Positions 45,031 to 57,947 of a DNA stretch of 64,000 bases are shown piece after piece. The notes beneath the pieces were generated by a model. It did not search any database and was not told where the DNA came from. It saw only the letters and a program-made list of their open reading frames with translations. This stretch comes from Filosporella fistucella (taxonomy: Eukaryota > Ascomycota > Leotiomycetes > Helotiales). Both the position numbers and the translations under genes were made by a program. The stretch spans positions 868,001-932,000 of the forward strand of contig JAQJZZ010000013.1 of NCBI GenBank assembly GCA_030077755.1. Reading direction: 5' to 3'. How positions within the stretch are numbered: the stretch's first letter is position 1; each line of letters starts with the position of its first letter.

Positions 45031-46845
45031 ATGATGTTTGGCTTGAAAGTTCTAGCTTTTGCTGGTCTTGCTGGGACTCTCGTTCAAGGTGTCCCTTCTC
45101 CCTCGGCACCTCGTGCAGCGTTACCAGTCGTTGACTTTGGCTATGCTGTCCATCGGGCAACGATCAATGTAAGGAACCAAAAACTGAAGCTACACCAAGC
45201 TGATCCAAGTGTAGGAAACCGGTGGATACTATAATTTCTCAAACATTCGTTACGGTGCTCCTCCCACTGGCAATCTTCGATTCGCTGCTCCAATCGCCCC
45301 AACCCAGATCAATCGCACTGTGAACGATGGCCAGCAAGGAGCCGTTTGCGCTTCTGGAGTTCCATACTGGCTTCAAATTACCCAATATGCCTTGACAGGT
45401 GCCAACGCTGCGACTTTGGCTTATGTTCAGAGTCAAGTGCAAGCTGCACAATCTGCATTGACAATTGCAAACAGTGCTCCAACTGACCCAAGAGCTACTG
45501 AAGACTGCCTGTTTCTGGATGTTGTCGTACCGAAGTCAATTTACAGTTCCAAGAAAGCAACTGCTCCGGTGCTCGTTTGGATATACGGTGGTGGATATGT
45601 GTATGGCGACAAAAGCTCTAATGGAAATCCTGCAACGTTGATTGCTACCGCTCAAGAGAACGGTAGTCAGGGTGTCATATACGTTGCTCTAAACTACCGT
45701 CTCGGTCTATTTGTAAGTATTGTCCTGAATGAAACATTTGGGCAATGACTTACATTATGTAGGGATGGCTCTCCGGCTCAACTTTCGCAAAAGGTGGTAT
45801 TCCGAACGCTGGACTTTACGACCAAAGACTCGCGTTGAAATGGATTCAGGATAATATCTACAAATTTGGTGGAGATGCTTCAAAAGTGACTGTAATTGGT
45901 GAATCAGCAGGAGGAGGATCCATCATGCATCAAATCACAGCTTATGGGGGTGCTAAAGGCGCAGCTCCCTTCGCTCAGGCCATTCTTCAGTCCCCTGGAT
46001 TTTCCCCGATTCCAGGAAATGCTCAACAAGAAGCAACTTTCCGAAATGTTCTTGCTCAAGCTCAGACTTTGATTTCGCCTAACATCACGGATGTTGCTGC
46101 TCTTCGGGCGTTGAATTTCACCACTTTGGCTGCTTTGAATAAGATTGTCGTAGCAAAGTCTTCTCCGTATGGATCATTCACCTTTGGACCAGCTGTTGAT
46201 GGTACATTCGTACCTGAGATGCCTGGAAAGCTCTTATTACAGGGAAAGTTTGATAAGTCTGTCAAGATTATGGTTGGCCATAACTCGAACGAAGGAGCTG
46301 TCTTCACTTCACCGTTCATCACGTCAGACACAGGTCTCCGAACAAATGTCGAAACAGTCTTCCCTTCTGCTTCAAATGCTACCGTTGACTACATGTTGAA
46401 TGTTCTCTGGCCTCCCGTCTATGATGGTACTTACGGATACACGACTCTCTTCGAGCGCGGCTCTCTTATTTCCGCTGAGGTATCCTTCACTTGCAACACC
46501 CGATTCTTCGATCTTGCATACAAAAACAAGACATACGCTTACTACTTCACTGTACCACCTGGAATTCATGGAGGGGATATCGCATACACATTCTTCAATG
46601 GAGATACCACCACACTGAACAATGGGCTCGCAGTCATAGCTCCTGTCGCCAGAGCACTACAAAGATACATCACGAATTTCGCAAAGAACAAGGGAAATCC
46701 TAATGCAAACGGTGTACCGTTCTTCCCGATGTATCAGAGCAATTCTACGCTTTTGGTGGTCGGAGCGGAGGGAGTGGGAGGGTTGGTGGTGGATCCAACT
46801 GCGAATAAGAGATGCGATTGGCTCATGCAAGCTTTATATGCTTGA
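45031..46845 (+). CDS. Secreted type-B carboxylesterase/lipase
   Basis: Three exons (45031-45168, 45215-45712, 45763-46845) give 572 residues with both introns in phase 0. The signal peptide is MMFGLKVLAFAGLAGTLVQG. Type-B carboxylesterase marks are present: FSNIRYGAPPTGNLRFAAP, the EDCLFLDVVVP signature, the oxyanion loop VWIYGGGYVYGDK, the nucleophile elbow GESAGGGS (Ser about residue 260), SNEGAVF with the expected acid, and a late HGGDIAYTF that supplies the His. Numerous N-x-S/T sites suggest glycosylation. Such enzymes cleave carboxyl esters of lipids or plant polymers outside the cell. In-frame ATGs at 45010 and 45034 are alternatives; 45031 directly precedes the hydrophobic core. Intact. 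Confidence 0.87.
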
Positions 46846-48416
46846 AGCGGGGCATGAAGCACTTTTGGTGTATACTGGAGCTTTGGAACGGCTGAAAAGA
46901 TTATCTCTAATGTTAAAGTAATGATTTCCACACCTTCACCTCAATACCAGAAATACTTTATTCGTTCAATTCCAATGCAGCGTGCTCAATTACATTTCTA
47001 ACTATTCTCATCATCAACAACACATTCTAAATCTCAAAAAGCGCTCGTTCTGGCTCGCTTCTATTCCCTGCAGGTTGTCCCTAACCCTTGATCCCTCTCC
47101 GCCTCCCTTACTCCATCCATCACGTTGTCCGTTCCTGCATGGAGGCAATTATAGTGGATGTGGGGGTGACGCGGCTCGGTACATGTCTTATCGGGCGAGT
47201 TCTCGATTAGAAAATAGAAGCTTAAAGATATTTGGGAAGTTGGGATTGAGGAAGGCATTGAAAAACGTCGAGCAGGATGGTGATGTATCAGATACGGTCC
47301 ATTCGTGTACCAACAGGGCGGTTATATCAGTGGTAGCCCCACCGTCCAATGACTTCTCTTTTGCAGAGTTGCCCTGGAGAGGCAACGTGCTGATGACGAA
47401 ACAGAAAAATTATGGTAGGTTGGCATCTGCAAACCTTACTGCACATCTTAATATATGATTGGGATGAAAGAGTTTTTTTTTTTTTTTATAAATCTTATAT
47501 TACTCAAATGAAGTACTATATTTTGATATAGAAATCCAGTATTGGTGAAGCCATCCAAGTGTATAATAGTACGGTAAATCGGATCTGCAAATTAATTCCT
47601 GATGCATCACACCTTCACGACTATTATAGAGAGTACAATAAAGTATTGCTTACAATTTGGTTATTTCTAGAGGTTCAAGTCTACTCTATTGTTATTGAAG
47701 TGGAATGACTGCTGTTGCAGGTCTGTCGAGGTCTGAAAGCATACAATGCAGAGTCTGAAAGAGCCACCAATGGAATAATATAGCAGCAGATAAGGATTTG
47801 GAAGAGTAGAATGAGCCAAAATAGCTTGAACAAGCATTACTTTTTGAGACTCCGTGTTATGGAACAATTCGGTCATACGATCGAACTTCGGCCACGAGTT
47901 GATGCATCAATGAGAACCTGCGATCAAATGCAATTGTATAACACAACAGAGCTCTCCTGGGATGATACACAACGTCTGAGTGCTTCATGTTCTTCGGATT
48001 CAGAAAACATGAATTTGAAGCAATCACAGATAGCAGATTTTTTTGAAATTGTCAAGTGATGATGGTAGGTCTTCCTCAAGTTCCATGAATATTAGCACAG
48101 TGAATCTCAACCAAATAGTCGCACTATCTCGGGATCCATCAAGTCTTCAGGATGAATATCGTGAAATATTCAAAACTGTTCTAGGACTAGTCTCGGTCGT
48201 GAAGGACAATGTTCATTGAACTTGAAGTACAGAGTCTGCATAGGATATTGCAGCTGAGTGTTGAGTATCTATACCTTTCGTCAATTTATAAAACGGTGTC
48301 CTAGAAATTCCATATTACCCAAAGCCCACAATGCCTTCTGATAGCTCCGCAAATAGAGAGTCAAGAATTTAGCAAAAAACAAAGCCAGAAAAGGATCTTT
48401 CAAGCAAGGAAAAGGC
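46846..48416. other. Intergenic region with unsupported small frames
   Basis: Contains a poly-T run of about 16 near 47471 and an ATG-initiated 82-codon frame (47811-48059) with no recognisable domain. No gene is firmly supported. Confidence 0.4.
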
Positions 48417-48421
48417 AAAAA
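48417..48421 (-). terminator. RNA polymerase III terminator of tRNA-Ala
   Basis: Five A residues on the plus strand, i.e. T5 on the coding strand, 11 nt beyond the tRNA 3' end. Confidence 0.55.
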
Positions 48422-48432
48422 GACAAATCAAT

Positions 48433-48505
48433 TGGACGGTGTGGGGATTGAACCCACGACCTCTCGCATGCAAAGCGAGCGATACTACCACTGATCTAAC
48501 CGCCC
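48433..48505 (-). tRNA. tRNA-Ala(TGC), intronless
   Basis: On the minus strand the acceptor stem GGGCGGT/ACCGTCC, D-arm, anticodon stem CTCGC/GCGAG with loop TTTGCAT (anticodon TGC) and T-arm GTGGG-TTCAATC-CCCAC all fold. The discriminator base is A and the length is 73 nt. B-box sequence GGTTCAATCC is present. Confidence 0.95.
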
Positions 48506-49423
48506 TGTTGATATTCGAGTGGGCCGTATTTGAAAATATACACTTATCAAAAAGCGTCATGAAGCGAGAGCGGAGGCTAGCGGAGCGTCGGCGTTGACAT
48601 TAGGTAAACGCAGCGGTGAGTGTGATTAGCCGTGCAACAAAATGCAGGCGAAGGCTTTTGGAATGATGAGAAATATTCTAATTGAACCCCGACAAAGTAT
48701 TCTTCTCTAATAGTACTTTCAAAATCTGTAAATTCATATCTTGTTTCATTTCTGTTAGTTCTTCTTTCTGCTTACATCTTTTATTAACACAGCCTGAATA
48801 TAACGTGTCGACTAGGAGATAGTGAAACAAAGTGGGGTTCCAGAGGACTAACATCCCGAAGTTTAACAGCATCCGAATTCTTCTCAATTTTTTCATTTGA
48901 GGATGCTTAGAATGTGGTAAAATCACTTGAAGTTATCAATGGTGGTTATTGGGAAGAATTTGAAATATGATGCAAAATGGAAGCTCCAAAAATCTATACA
49001 CAATATCTTGAAGTTTCAATTATGAAAATAATTCGAGTATGAAAATAATCAGAGGGGTTTATAGAGCGTTGTAGCAAGTTACAGGCTGTGATGGCTGAAA
49101 GACAGTGTACTTAGGTGGCCTTCTAGGCATACACACGCTGAATTTTAGGCTCTGAACGCTGAAGTGGAGGCTGAACCGCTGAATTCAGTAACGATACCGC
49201 TACGCTCGGTTTATTATATCCAGATAAATTTTACACCTTTAACCCAATTAAAACTTCGCAGGTTAATTATTTCACTATAAAGTGATTCATTGCTCTGAAA
49301 AAGTTTCGTCTTTCTCGAGCTGTTTATAGAATAGAGTATCGTTGATATATGTCTTTCACGCCTCATTTCAACCTCTCCACCAAACTCTCCCACTATTGCC
49401 TCAACATCTTTCCTGATCTCCGC
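48506..49423. other. Intergenic region
   Basis: About 900 bp. A stretch near 49115-49190 repeats GCTGAA-like words imperfectly. No gene supported. Confidence 0.45.
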
Positions 49424-50515
49424 TCAGACATACGAACACTCAACGGATGAGCTAGAAGGAACAGAGCAAGAAGTGAGAACCTCATTGTTCTGCTTTATAT
49501 CAATGATCGTTGCTCCAGTGGTTCCAACAGTTCCACCGTTATGGGTTGCCGAGGCATCGGTCTATCGTTACAGTCAACCACTTATTCAGTTTCTTATAAC
49601 ACATGATGATTCCGTTCCTTTGGAACATAGTTCTGGGGAATGGAAACTTACAAAAGTGACAGATCCAAAGTCCGCGAAACTAACGAGAGAGCTTCCTTCC
49701 TCGTAGTCCTCAACGATCCACTCTGCGTCATATTCACAGAGAGAATCGCTGGACTCTCCACTGAAAGTGTGAGATACACTTTTCCCAGTAGTAACTATTC
49801 TTCGCGTCAGGCAGACATTCAGGATGAACACCAAGGCGGGAATGGGGAATAACGGAAAGAAGAAATAACTGACCATTGTCAACTACAGCTGTCCCTCCAG
49901 TCGTACTCTTGGCAGTAACAGTCACTTTAATCACGTCCCCAGCAGAAATGGTGATACCAGTGAAATCATACGAGTAGTCGGGATACCATTCATACCATGC
50001 GTCGTAAGAGTAGCTGCTCCCGGACTTGGTCCAGTCGACTCCGGTTTGGAGAATGGCAGTGCCACAGGTGTCACCGTCGATGCCAACCTTTGAGATGTTA
50101 ACTTCTTCATATCCGGGTCTCGAAAATGTCTTTGGTTTGAGTCGTGGGAGATCAGGACACAAAATATTTGGCAAAACGGGGTAGAGTTTCGAAGAAGGGA
50201 AGAATGGTAGAAGGAGAGGAGCGTACATACCCAAGCAGTCCCACTTCCAGCAGTACTCGGCTTTGGCACTGTGAATGTTCCAGTCACACTAGTATAACCA
50301 GTTCCAGACAGAACGGCACCAGCCCAATTAGAAGAATATTGCACATTTGTGTTGTTGGTTAACTCCCCATCAGGAGCTTCAACTCGGTGGATAGGATTGG
50401 AGTGTATCCCTGTGTTAGATGAACGTCTGAGGGCTCGTTCACGACGGATATGGGTGAAGGGTGCGGCAAAGACGGTGCCTGTGAGGAGGAAGAGAGCTGG
50501 GGCTAGGAATCTCAT
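49424..50515 (-). CDS. Eqolisin (glutamic peptidase G1, aspergilloglutamic/scytalidoglutamic type)
   Basis: Four exons (50515-50231, 50087-49874, 49794-49652, 49561-49424) give 259 residues with every phase matching. The signal peptide MRFLAPALFLLTGTVFA precedes a propeptide containing basic cleavage sites (RRERALRR). The mature domain is a typical eqolisin: VQYSSNWAGAVLSG, TGTFTVPKPSTAGSGTAW, VGIDGDTCGTAILQTGVDW (expected catalytic Gln), YDAWYEWYPDYSYDFTG, VSHTFSGESSDSLCEYDAEW followed by IVEDYEE (expected catalytic Glu in AEWIVE), SLVSFADFGSVTF and the C-terminal ATIIDIKQNN. Eqolisins are secreted acid proteases active at very low pH. Intact. A decayed partial copy of exon 1 lies at 52310-52515 on the same strand. 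Confidence 0.9.
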
Positions 50516-52309
50516 TTTGAGAAGTTATATCAACAACTGAGTGGGAGGACGTGAAAATAAGAGGAGAGATTGAGTGGGATGCAGCGTTGAGATACTGAGT
50601 AAGTAACTATGTTAAAGAAGCTTGGCAGATTTATATGCTTCTTCTCCCTCAAGCCCTATACCTACAAACCACTAACAGCTCCACGATGGCAACAATTTAC
50701 CTTCCTAAACCGAACGAGCGCGTCTCTATCGTGATGTCTAATCTAACATATTTAATGCTTTGAATGCTTTGTATATCTTCAACCCACCCAAAGACCTTGA
50801 GCTGCCCTTCCAAGTCACATCTCCGAAACCTAGGCAATCTTCAGACCTATTCGCCCACTCCTCCCTTCACTTTTCAAAATCCTATACCTTCCATTTAAGT
50901 CCAAGATCAGCAAGTATTTCACAAATGGGAAGGTCAATATACCACCTCTTCTCTGGCAGGTTAGGCCCGTCAGATGGAGAGTTTATATGGATCCGAAGAT
51001 AGTTCGGCAACTGACCCGTATGAGATGGAATTTGCATTTGATTTCTGGGACCTGCCAAGTCGATTGGCGGATTGAAGAGATGATCTGCCGGCCGCCACAA
51101 AGCTTGATGTGGAGCGATAGCGATGTGCCGAGGCCAGAAGGATGCATCAATGTGCGGGATATGGATAGGATAGTGGGTTTTGTGTTTAGATAAGGAGGCT
51201 GTGACTTGGTTTCTGTTGTTGAATTGAGGAAAATATCGATATCAGGGAATCAACTGAGTAGACACTGTCTTCATCGATCTGTACAATTTGATGCTTATAT
51301 TCGATTGATGATTGTTTCTAAATCGTCTTGTATCTTCACCTTTAAAGAGAACTCAATCTAGGTCAAGCTTTCCAAGCCTTATCAAGCTTTCTCAACCCCT
51401 CCCAATTCCTATGTCTTTACCCCACATCTGCATCTTAATCTTGTCGTTTTCATGCTCATACCTTTATCGTACCCTTTCACTAATTATCTCTTTGCCCCAT
51501 CTGCCCTCTATCACGCAAGCGCTTAGATTTGTGTGATAATGCACAGAATGATACACCTGCCGTCTTTTGCTCTCACCTTCCCAAAAAGGTTAAAGAGCCG
51601 AAAGCATAACTCCCCTTTTCCTATTCGGTTAAGGTGTGGAGGGACGAGGGAAGAGTCCAGAATGTAAAGAATGAAGATAGGAACATGATAGTGTATGAAC
51701 AGCTTGAAGATATCAGCTTCGAGTCCATTTGGTTTGTGTTTCTTCCAGTAATTGTGTCTTATCAAATCCTGGAATGCGAAATACGTCATCCGTTCAAATG
51801 TCTATGCAGTTCGTTCCAAGCAACTAGTTCAATCCCGTATAATAATAGATATATCGCGAGAGTTTGTATTTATGGGTTCAAAAGAGCATAGCATTTTAAT
51901 GCTGCCGACTGGGCTCTTAGCAAAGAAGTGCCCAATAAATATACCTTTAAGGGTGGTGAAGCTGCCGGTTCGAGTATCTCCTAATATTCAATCCTTAATT
52001 TTCTTTAATGGTGATTTTATTCTCAAACTACATATCCATCGTCGCTTTCTATGTATTTCGTGATATATTCATAAAGTTCACTTGTAACAGTTTGCCAAAA
52101 ACTCTCCGGGGAGAGCCACGCGACATTGCTAATTGGGAAGTTCAAGATTCAGATTAGCATTGGAAGATTAACGCGTCTTTAATCGAGTATAATCTAACCT
52201 ACGGTCCTATTCTTATCTAAGAATCACTGTGAGGTCTCTTCTTGCAAAGATCTGGCAGGTCGCAAGTGTCAAATTAAGAGGGCAAGGAAATCAAGACTCC
52301 ATATGTACT
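50516..52309. other. Intergenic region between eqolisin and its relic
   Basis: About 1.8 kb, starting with the eqolisin promoter. No other gene supported. If the relic arose by duplication, part of this region may be duplicated flank, but I see no clear second block. Confidence 0.45.
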
Positions 52310-52515
52310 CAAGCAGTTCCACTTTTAGCAGTACTCGGCTTTGGCACCGTAAATATGCTAGCCGCACTCGAATAACCGGTCACAGACAAAACGGCACCAG
52401 CCCTATTACAGGAAATGCTGCACATATGTATTATTCGTCAAGACTCTATTAGGAGCTTCATCTTACGTCTTGAGGCGCGACATAACTCGAACTTTTGCCG
52501 TGAGGAGATTTCTAG
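52310..52515 (-). pseudogene. Degraded partial copy of eqolisin exon 1
   Basis: This stretch aligns base by base with the eqolisin first exon (about 50232-50430) at a constant offset of 2078. For example, the 21 bases at 50249-50269 recur exactly at 52327-52347 and the 14 bases at 50312-50325 recur at 52390-52403; after one small indel the match continues (50372 with 52451). Most differences are transitions. The translated frame is broken and no downstream exons are found, so it is a relic of a tandem duplication. Confidence 0.75.
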
Positions 52516-52569
52516 TCTTAAGGTAATTAACGGTAACTTTGTTGGTTTGACACAGTATAACATTCTAGT

Positions 52570-53822
52570 TTAAAACCTAGCGCCGTATGCTGACGCACTT
52601 TCCCCAGCTTCTCCGAAACTTGGCTCCGCGAAACTCTCAACCTCCGAACTAGTCTCGTGTTCTGAAGTAGATACACTTTGTCTGATTGCCTCTGTTGAGG
52701 TTATAGATTGTTTTAAGTTGGCACTTGCAAAAGTTGAATACTCTTTATCCTCTTTGAGCATATCCTCCACCGCCTTACATTCAAGGCTATCTAACTCACG
52801 TCTTCGAGCATTGATGTCTTGGAGCTTCTCTTTAAGTATCGACTCCAGCAGATCTTTGTTACGCCCTAATTCCTCGATAAGCTGCTGAATGGCCCGTCGC
52901 AGCCGCGAAAGTATTTGTGCGCAAACATCGTTGCCAAGTACAGTAGCGAGAGATTCCGCTTCCATCACGAATTGCTGGACTTTATTCGCGCTCACTCGTA
53001 CCCTATGGACAGCAGTATGTCGTAGTTGCGCAATAGAATCGAGAAGTTCGTCAAAGGGCTTTCCGAGCTCAGCCAGCTTATCAGCGTCAAACTTGTCCTT
53101 GTTGCAACGAAACAACCGAGCCCAGATGTTAAGCTCCACAGATTCCGGGCAGTCCCACCCCTCCTTCTGAAGTATATCGCCCATCATTTTATACCCAAAT
53201 GCAAAGCAAGCTTCTTCGAGTATGGTTTGCACCTTCACCAGAAGTAGATGTTGAGTATGGAGAGGTAGATACACCGGATATAAAGACGGAACAGAGACAT
53301 ACGCTCGTGGAAACGGACGCTTTCGAGGCTGAGTAGTCGAGACTTGAAGTTGCATATAGATCAGCAATTGGAGAACGAAATGGTCCTGGCCAACATACCG
53401 GCTTCATTTACTTTGCCCTTGCGAGCTAAATCAAGTTCATTGACTTGTGGTTGAGCCAACGTCCCTTGATGCCCCTCAGCAGCGTCTCTTATTGCATCCG
53501 CATCACTTTTTGCAGCTTCAGCTTCTGAGGCCACGCGCTCTGCACTTTGGGCGGGAGAGACTTCGAACACCTCCGGAAAACGTATCTTGGCCTTTAGGGT
53601 GGAAGCGAAGATCTCATCTTGCAGCAGGGCTTTTGCAGTATTGCAGACATTGTCAATATTATGCTCAGCTACCAATGCGCAGACTTCTGCATCTTCATCA
53701 TCCAGATGCTTCTGGATTAATCTCCGGATCTTCTTCCCGATACGCAACTGTGCGTCTGGTCCCTTGAAGATGTTTTTGAGCGCCAGGTAGACTAACCTCT
53801 CATCTGGAGGGTTCTTAGCCAT
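52570..53822 (-). CDS. Hypothetical fungal coiled-coil protein
   Basis: Exons 53822-53399 and 53342-52570 join in phase 1 to give 398 residues. The N-terminal part is helical (YLALKNIFKGPDAQLRIGKK, VAEHNIDNVCNTAKALLQDE) with an Ala/Glu-rich segment. The second exon starts basic (QPRKRPFPRAYVSV) and holds a domain recurrent in filamentous fungi: WDCPESVELNIWARLF, SIAQLRHTAVHRVRVSAN, QFVMEAESLATVLGND and a long coiled coil (ELGRNKDLLESILKEKLQDI). The C-terminus is Ser/Glu-rich and disordered. Relatives are uncharacterised, and I do not assign a function. The gene appears intact despite decayed neighbours. Confidence 0.6.
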
Positions 53823-55911
53823 TTGAATCCTGCTTGGAAGGAGAGGCAAATAGCAAGTTTCTATGATAGAAGGTTTTTAAAACATGACTTGTTGAAGAAA
53901 CGGGTCACCTGCGAATGAGCAAGGTCGTAGGTTTTGAGGAGTAACTTACATCACGACCTTAAGCTAAGTACTTGTACCTGAGTCGTTCATCGGCTGGTGG
54001 GGCTGAAATGTCAAGGTGAGTGATGCCGTGGCTGAGGAAAGCGAGCGGGGTAATGTAACGGAATGGAATCTGGCGGGGAACTTCCTACAGTATTGACTTC
54101 ATCACGCGAGACATGAGCGCTCTCGTACCACCTTATTATTGTTACCTCATAAAGTGGAGGCAGAGTTTCCCGTGATTTCTCCGACTACAGTAGCTACTAA
54201 ATTATATTGACGCTAATCGCAGGTAAAATCATTTGAACCTTCATATTCGTCGTTGATTATGTTTGATTACACTTTCTCACTCCGTTCCTCATTCTACTCC
54301 GCGCTGTATTTCGGAACGATTTCCTCAGGTCAATCCTCAAGTACTTTACCTTAATCCCCTAAAGTCAACCTAGGTTTTCTCAATAACATGCCTTCGACCC
54401 GTTAACGAGTGCCGGATAAGTCTTAGTAGTTGAATTGAAGTATTTCACCCTAGCTAAGTTTCGTACACTAGTCTTTCACGAATGCTTTCATCTTTCTATA
54501 TCATATATGAAATGCGGCTGAACTTGCGTAGTTAAGCGGGCATGTCCTTGAGAATTCCACTAGTCAAGTAAAGAGGGTTCTATTAGCGTCCGTCGACTAA
54601 CAAATAGTTTCATCCTTATATATACACATATATATACTCGGAATGGCCAGATCCAATTGGAGGCCTCTTACGGGGCTTTCCCGTGTGGACCGTTTCTTCA
54701 TGCGGCTACCGATTGGGACGAATAGTCTATCCCTAACCCGGGCAGCTTCTCTTTTCTCCTTGATATGACGTGTTGCTTCATCGAGGAAAGCTTATAAGAG
54801 AAATCGTTGAGGTTCTCATAGACACAAATACTTATCTTCAAAAGTGCGGTGTTAAGAAGATAGGAGCATAGAAACCTTTTCTCATTTCTACGGGAAGGTG
54901 GCTGTCATTGTCGAAACAAGATGAATCTTGCGGCTGCGCACATTATTTCCGTCTACCGCTCCATGCCGGCCCGGAAACTCATCTGGAAGCCATTTGGTGT
55001 CATTTTAAGCTCGAAACGCTTTTAAAGCCCGAATTTTTGACTGCATACGATAACCTCTCGAGGTGCCTGCCGCTCGCATCAAACTGCACTACTTAGACCT
55101 GCTCAACACACCGATGCACGACAATGGAAATCAGGTTGCTGCAGCTGCTTTAGCGACGCCGACAACAAGTGGGCATCCAATTATACCAATCTTGACATCC
55201 ACTCCTCTGCAAAGGGTGTTGCTACTGCTGCATGAGGCCACCCACACCATATGTGAGAAGCCAGAATTGATAGCATCTCGTCTCTCCAGCTACACACACC
55301 ATCACGAGATAGCCAAGGCACTTGCTTCCTCGAAATCCTGTTCCAGCAAGATTAAACACACATAGTCAGTCAGCCTCTCAAAGGCACTCAATGGTACATA
55401 GTGGTGGGTGAGAAGACAGGAGACTTGTTGCAAGGGCTTGCGAAACAGCCGCGCCAAGTCTCAATGAGCGTCGCGTGGGACAGCGCAAATCGAATCAAGC
55501 ACGCACTTTGTCACTGGGTGATGGAGTGCAAGAAACTGTGCAGAGGTGTGCAGAACAGCCAGTCATTGAGAGCCACATATGTTGGTTCTTGCCTCACGGA
55601 TTGTTTCCCCGCCTTATACAGCCGGGATCGATAGCACTTACAATAGTTCAAATCCATTACTACCGGCGTTATACGCCCTTATTGAAATTAACTTTGAGAG
55701 CAGGTGCGCTCGCAGGCGCTCTATGGGTCGAATCCCTAATCTTAAATTTTCTAGAGAGAAGGGTCGCGAGGTTTCATACTTAGAGGCGAAGTTGGACTCC
55801 TTCAAGCGTCGATTATCGAGCTCCGCTGCGAGCACGTATCGTTCGACGATGGCGAGCGAATTAACGGCGAGTCCTACTCTTCATATATCGTGACAAGTCC
55901 TAATACTATAG
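53823..55911. other. Long intergenic region (2.1 kb)
   Basis: No supported gene. Plus-strand open frames at 54908-55365 have some protein character (LHAGPETHLEAIWCHFKLET) but no consistent model. Short AT repeats occur near 54620. Confidence 0.4.
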
Positions 55912-57947
55912 ATGAAACAGAAACATCCAGACACAATGGCAAGAAACAAACAAATAGATGTTGATGGAGATGAAAGTGGGAGCAGCAGCCACGGTCGTGA
56001 CTCGAAGAAAATGAAGAGCAAGGGGCCGAGGACCAACCCCAGGGATGCAAATAGCCATACGAAAGGAAACCAAAAGAATCTCAATTCCGAGAGAAGTCTT
56101 GACCTTGGGGTGTATACCAATACCGCCAATACTGCTATCCGAAACATGATGGCAACCCAGGACGCCATGAACAACCTTGCCCAGCAATACAGACAACACG
56201 TTACGCGAATTGAACAGATCGACGAGATTCAAGCCGAAAACGATAGATTAAAACAGCAGTGTAAAACAAAGGACGAGAAGATCAATAACCAAAAAACCAC
56301 TATCGATACCTTATGTGAGAAGACCCGCGACGAGGAACAACGGCAAAAGAAAGAAAAGATCAGGCTCGAGAAGGAGAAAACAACTTTAGAAGAAGATAAA
56401 AAGAAATTGGACAAGGATAAGACTACGGCAGCAAAAAGACTCAAAGCGCAAGGGGCAGAACAAGAGACTAAAATGCAGAAGATACTTGAGGAGCGGCTCG
56501 CTGAGCTCGAGAAGAGATTCAATGCTCGCGGAAAAGAGCTGGAATGTGGGATAAAGAAGCGAGAAGAAGACAACACACGTCGACTGACTAATCTCGAGGC
56601 AAAGAATACCACGCTACGTGAAGCAATTGCGCAGCTTGAGAAGGAAAGGGAAGAGCATAGGATCACGCTAACCAAAGCCAAAGATGACTTCGACAACATG
56701 ACTCGACTAAGAGATTCGCACAAGACAGATGCACAAAAGTTGGAAACAAGGTTAAAGGCAATGGAGAACGAATTTGTCACTAACCATTTGGCACCGGACT
56801 TTTAGTAAGTGTCAATACTTAGCATGAGAATTGTTTAGATTGACGACATGCAGCATAGAGGAATTCGCAAGGATCTCTCGTACAATCCAGGAGATATCCG
56901 AGAAATACTTCCAAGATCTAAAGAACGAAGTATGCAGCCAGTTTAACCAACAATATGCAATGACTCACAAGGTACCAGGATATTAACAACATCCATCAGC
57001 AGCTCATACGCGCTGATATTGCTTTCGCTACTATCCCAATCTCTCAGAGCCAAGAGTCGAGGATGCTCCGAATAGCTCGTGCTCAGGTCATCATTTCCTC
57101 GTCACTCTGTGACATTATTTGGCAGCCTTTCTCCTCCGAAAAGACCGCTCAGGATCCAAATTTTGCCCTTGTCCTTTGTGATGTCTCGGCGGAGCTTGCC
57201 AAAACCACCCACGGGAAAATGTCCGCTCCACGAGTAGCAGGAATCTGGCGTGCACTTACAATGCGTGCCCTTCAATCGTTACCTGCTTTGCCCTCGACTG
57301 AATCGAACGCACGACATCTGTCCCGCGCTGAGAGTGTTGTCGAAAGGGTTATCTCGACTCTTTCACCTCTTCTCTCTTCATCACAGGAGCCTCAATTTCG
57401 TGAGGAACTCCACGCCCTAGCCGAATCTGCCATTTCCGTTTGGTCATCGGCACAAACAGGTGAGCTTCAACTAACCGTCTCCTCGTGCCTCGAGAGCGCA
57501 CAGCGCGACGAATGGCGATCGTTAGCGTTTGACCCACCGTCCACTAACGAGGTCGCGACTTCTACTTACCCTCGTGTATTCACGCTGTTTCCGCGCGTCA
57601 CCGCCCTGAAAGTGCCTGTCATCGCTGAAACGCTCGTAAGTCTTCCTGGAAGTTGGCCGGAACACAATGAAGACGTCCACATGGTCGAGACATGTGTTCA
57701 TCCAGGGATAGGGCTACCCGAATGGTCAGCGCTAGTGTTGAAAGGTGAGGAAGAGGAGGACTGGAGAAAGGAGTGTATCAAGAAGGAGCTTATTCAAGAC
57801 CAGCTGGCAGCGCTCCAGAAGGAGTTGAAGGCCAGTGGTGAGCGGCGGAATGTGCATAGTTATAGCCGGACTGATTCAGCTGTGGGCCAAATCATCAGAT
57901 CCAACGAGTCCGATAGCGCAATGGGTGAGGAGCCGAGCAGTAGTTGA
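55912..57947 (+). CDS. Large coiled-coil protein, MEI5-like fungal family
   Basis: Three exons (55912-56804, 56854-56929, 56979-57947) give 645 residues, all phases closing. The N-terminal 60 residues are basic and disordered (NKQIDVDGDESGSSSHGRDS, KKMKSKGPRTNP). Residues about 75-295 form an almost continuous coiled coil dominated by Lys, Glu and Gln. The C-terminal globular half has the pattern of a family common in filamentous ascomycetes and often labelled MEI5-like: ADIAFATIPISQSQESRMLR, AQVIISSSLCDIIWQPFSSE, IWRALTMRALQSLPALPSTE, FREELHALAESAISVWSSAQ and WRSLAFDPPSTNE. No biochemical role is established; the name is remembered from annotations and may be misleading. An ATG at 55936 is an alternative start. 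Confidence 0.65.

Noticed and set aside
47811..48059. An 82-codon ATG-initiated frame
   Set aside because: No domain and no splice partners; cannot be distinguished from chance in this AT-rich region.
56229..56780. A 183-codon Ser/Phe-rich minus-strand frame
   Set aside because: Antisense shadow of the Lys/Glu-rich coiled coil; composition is a direct result of complementing that strand.
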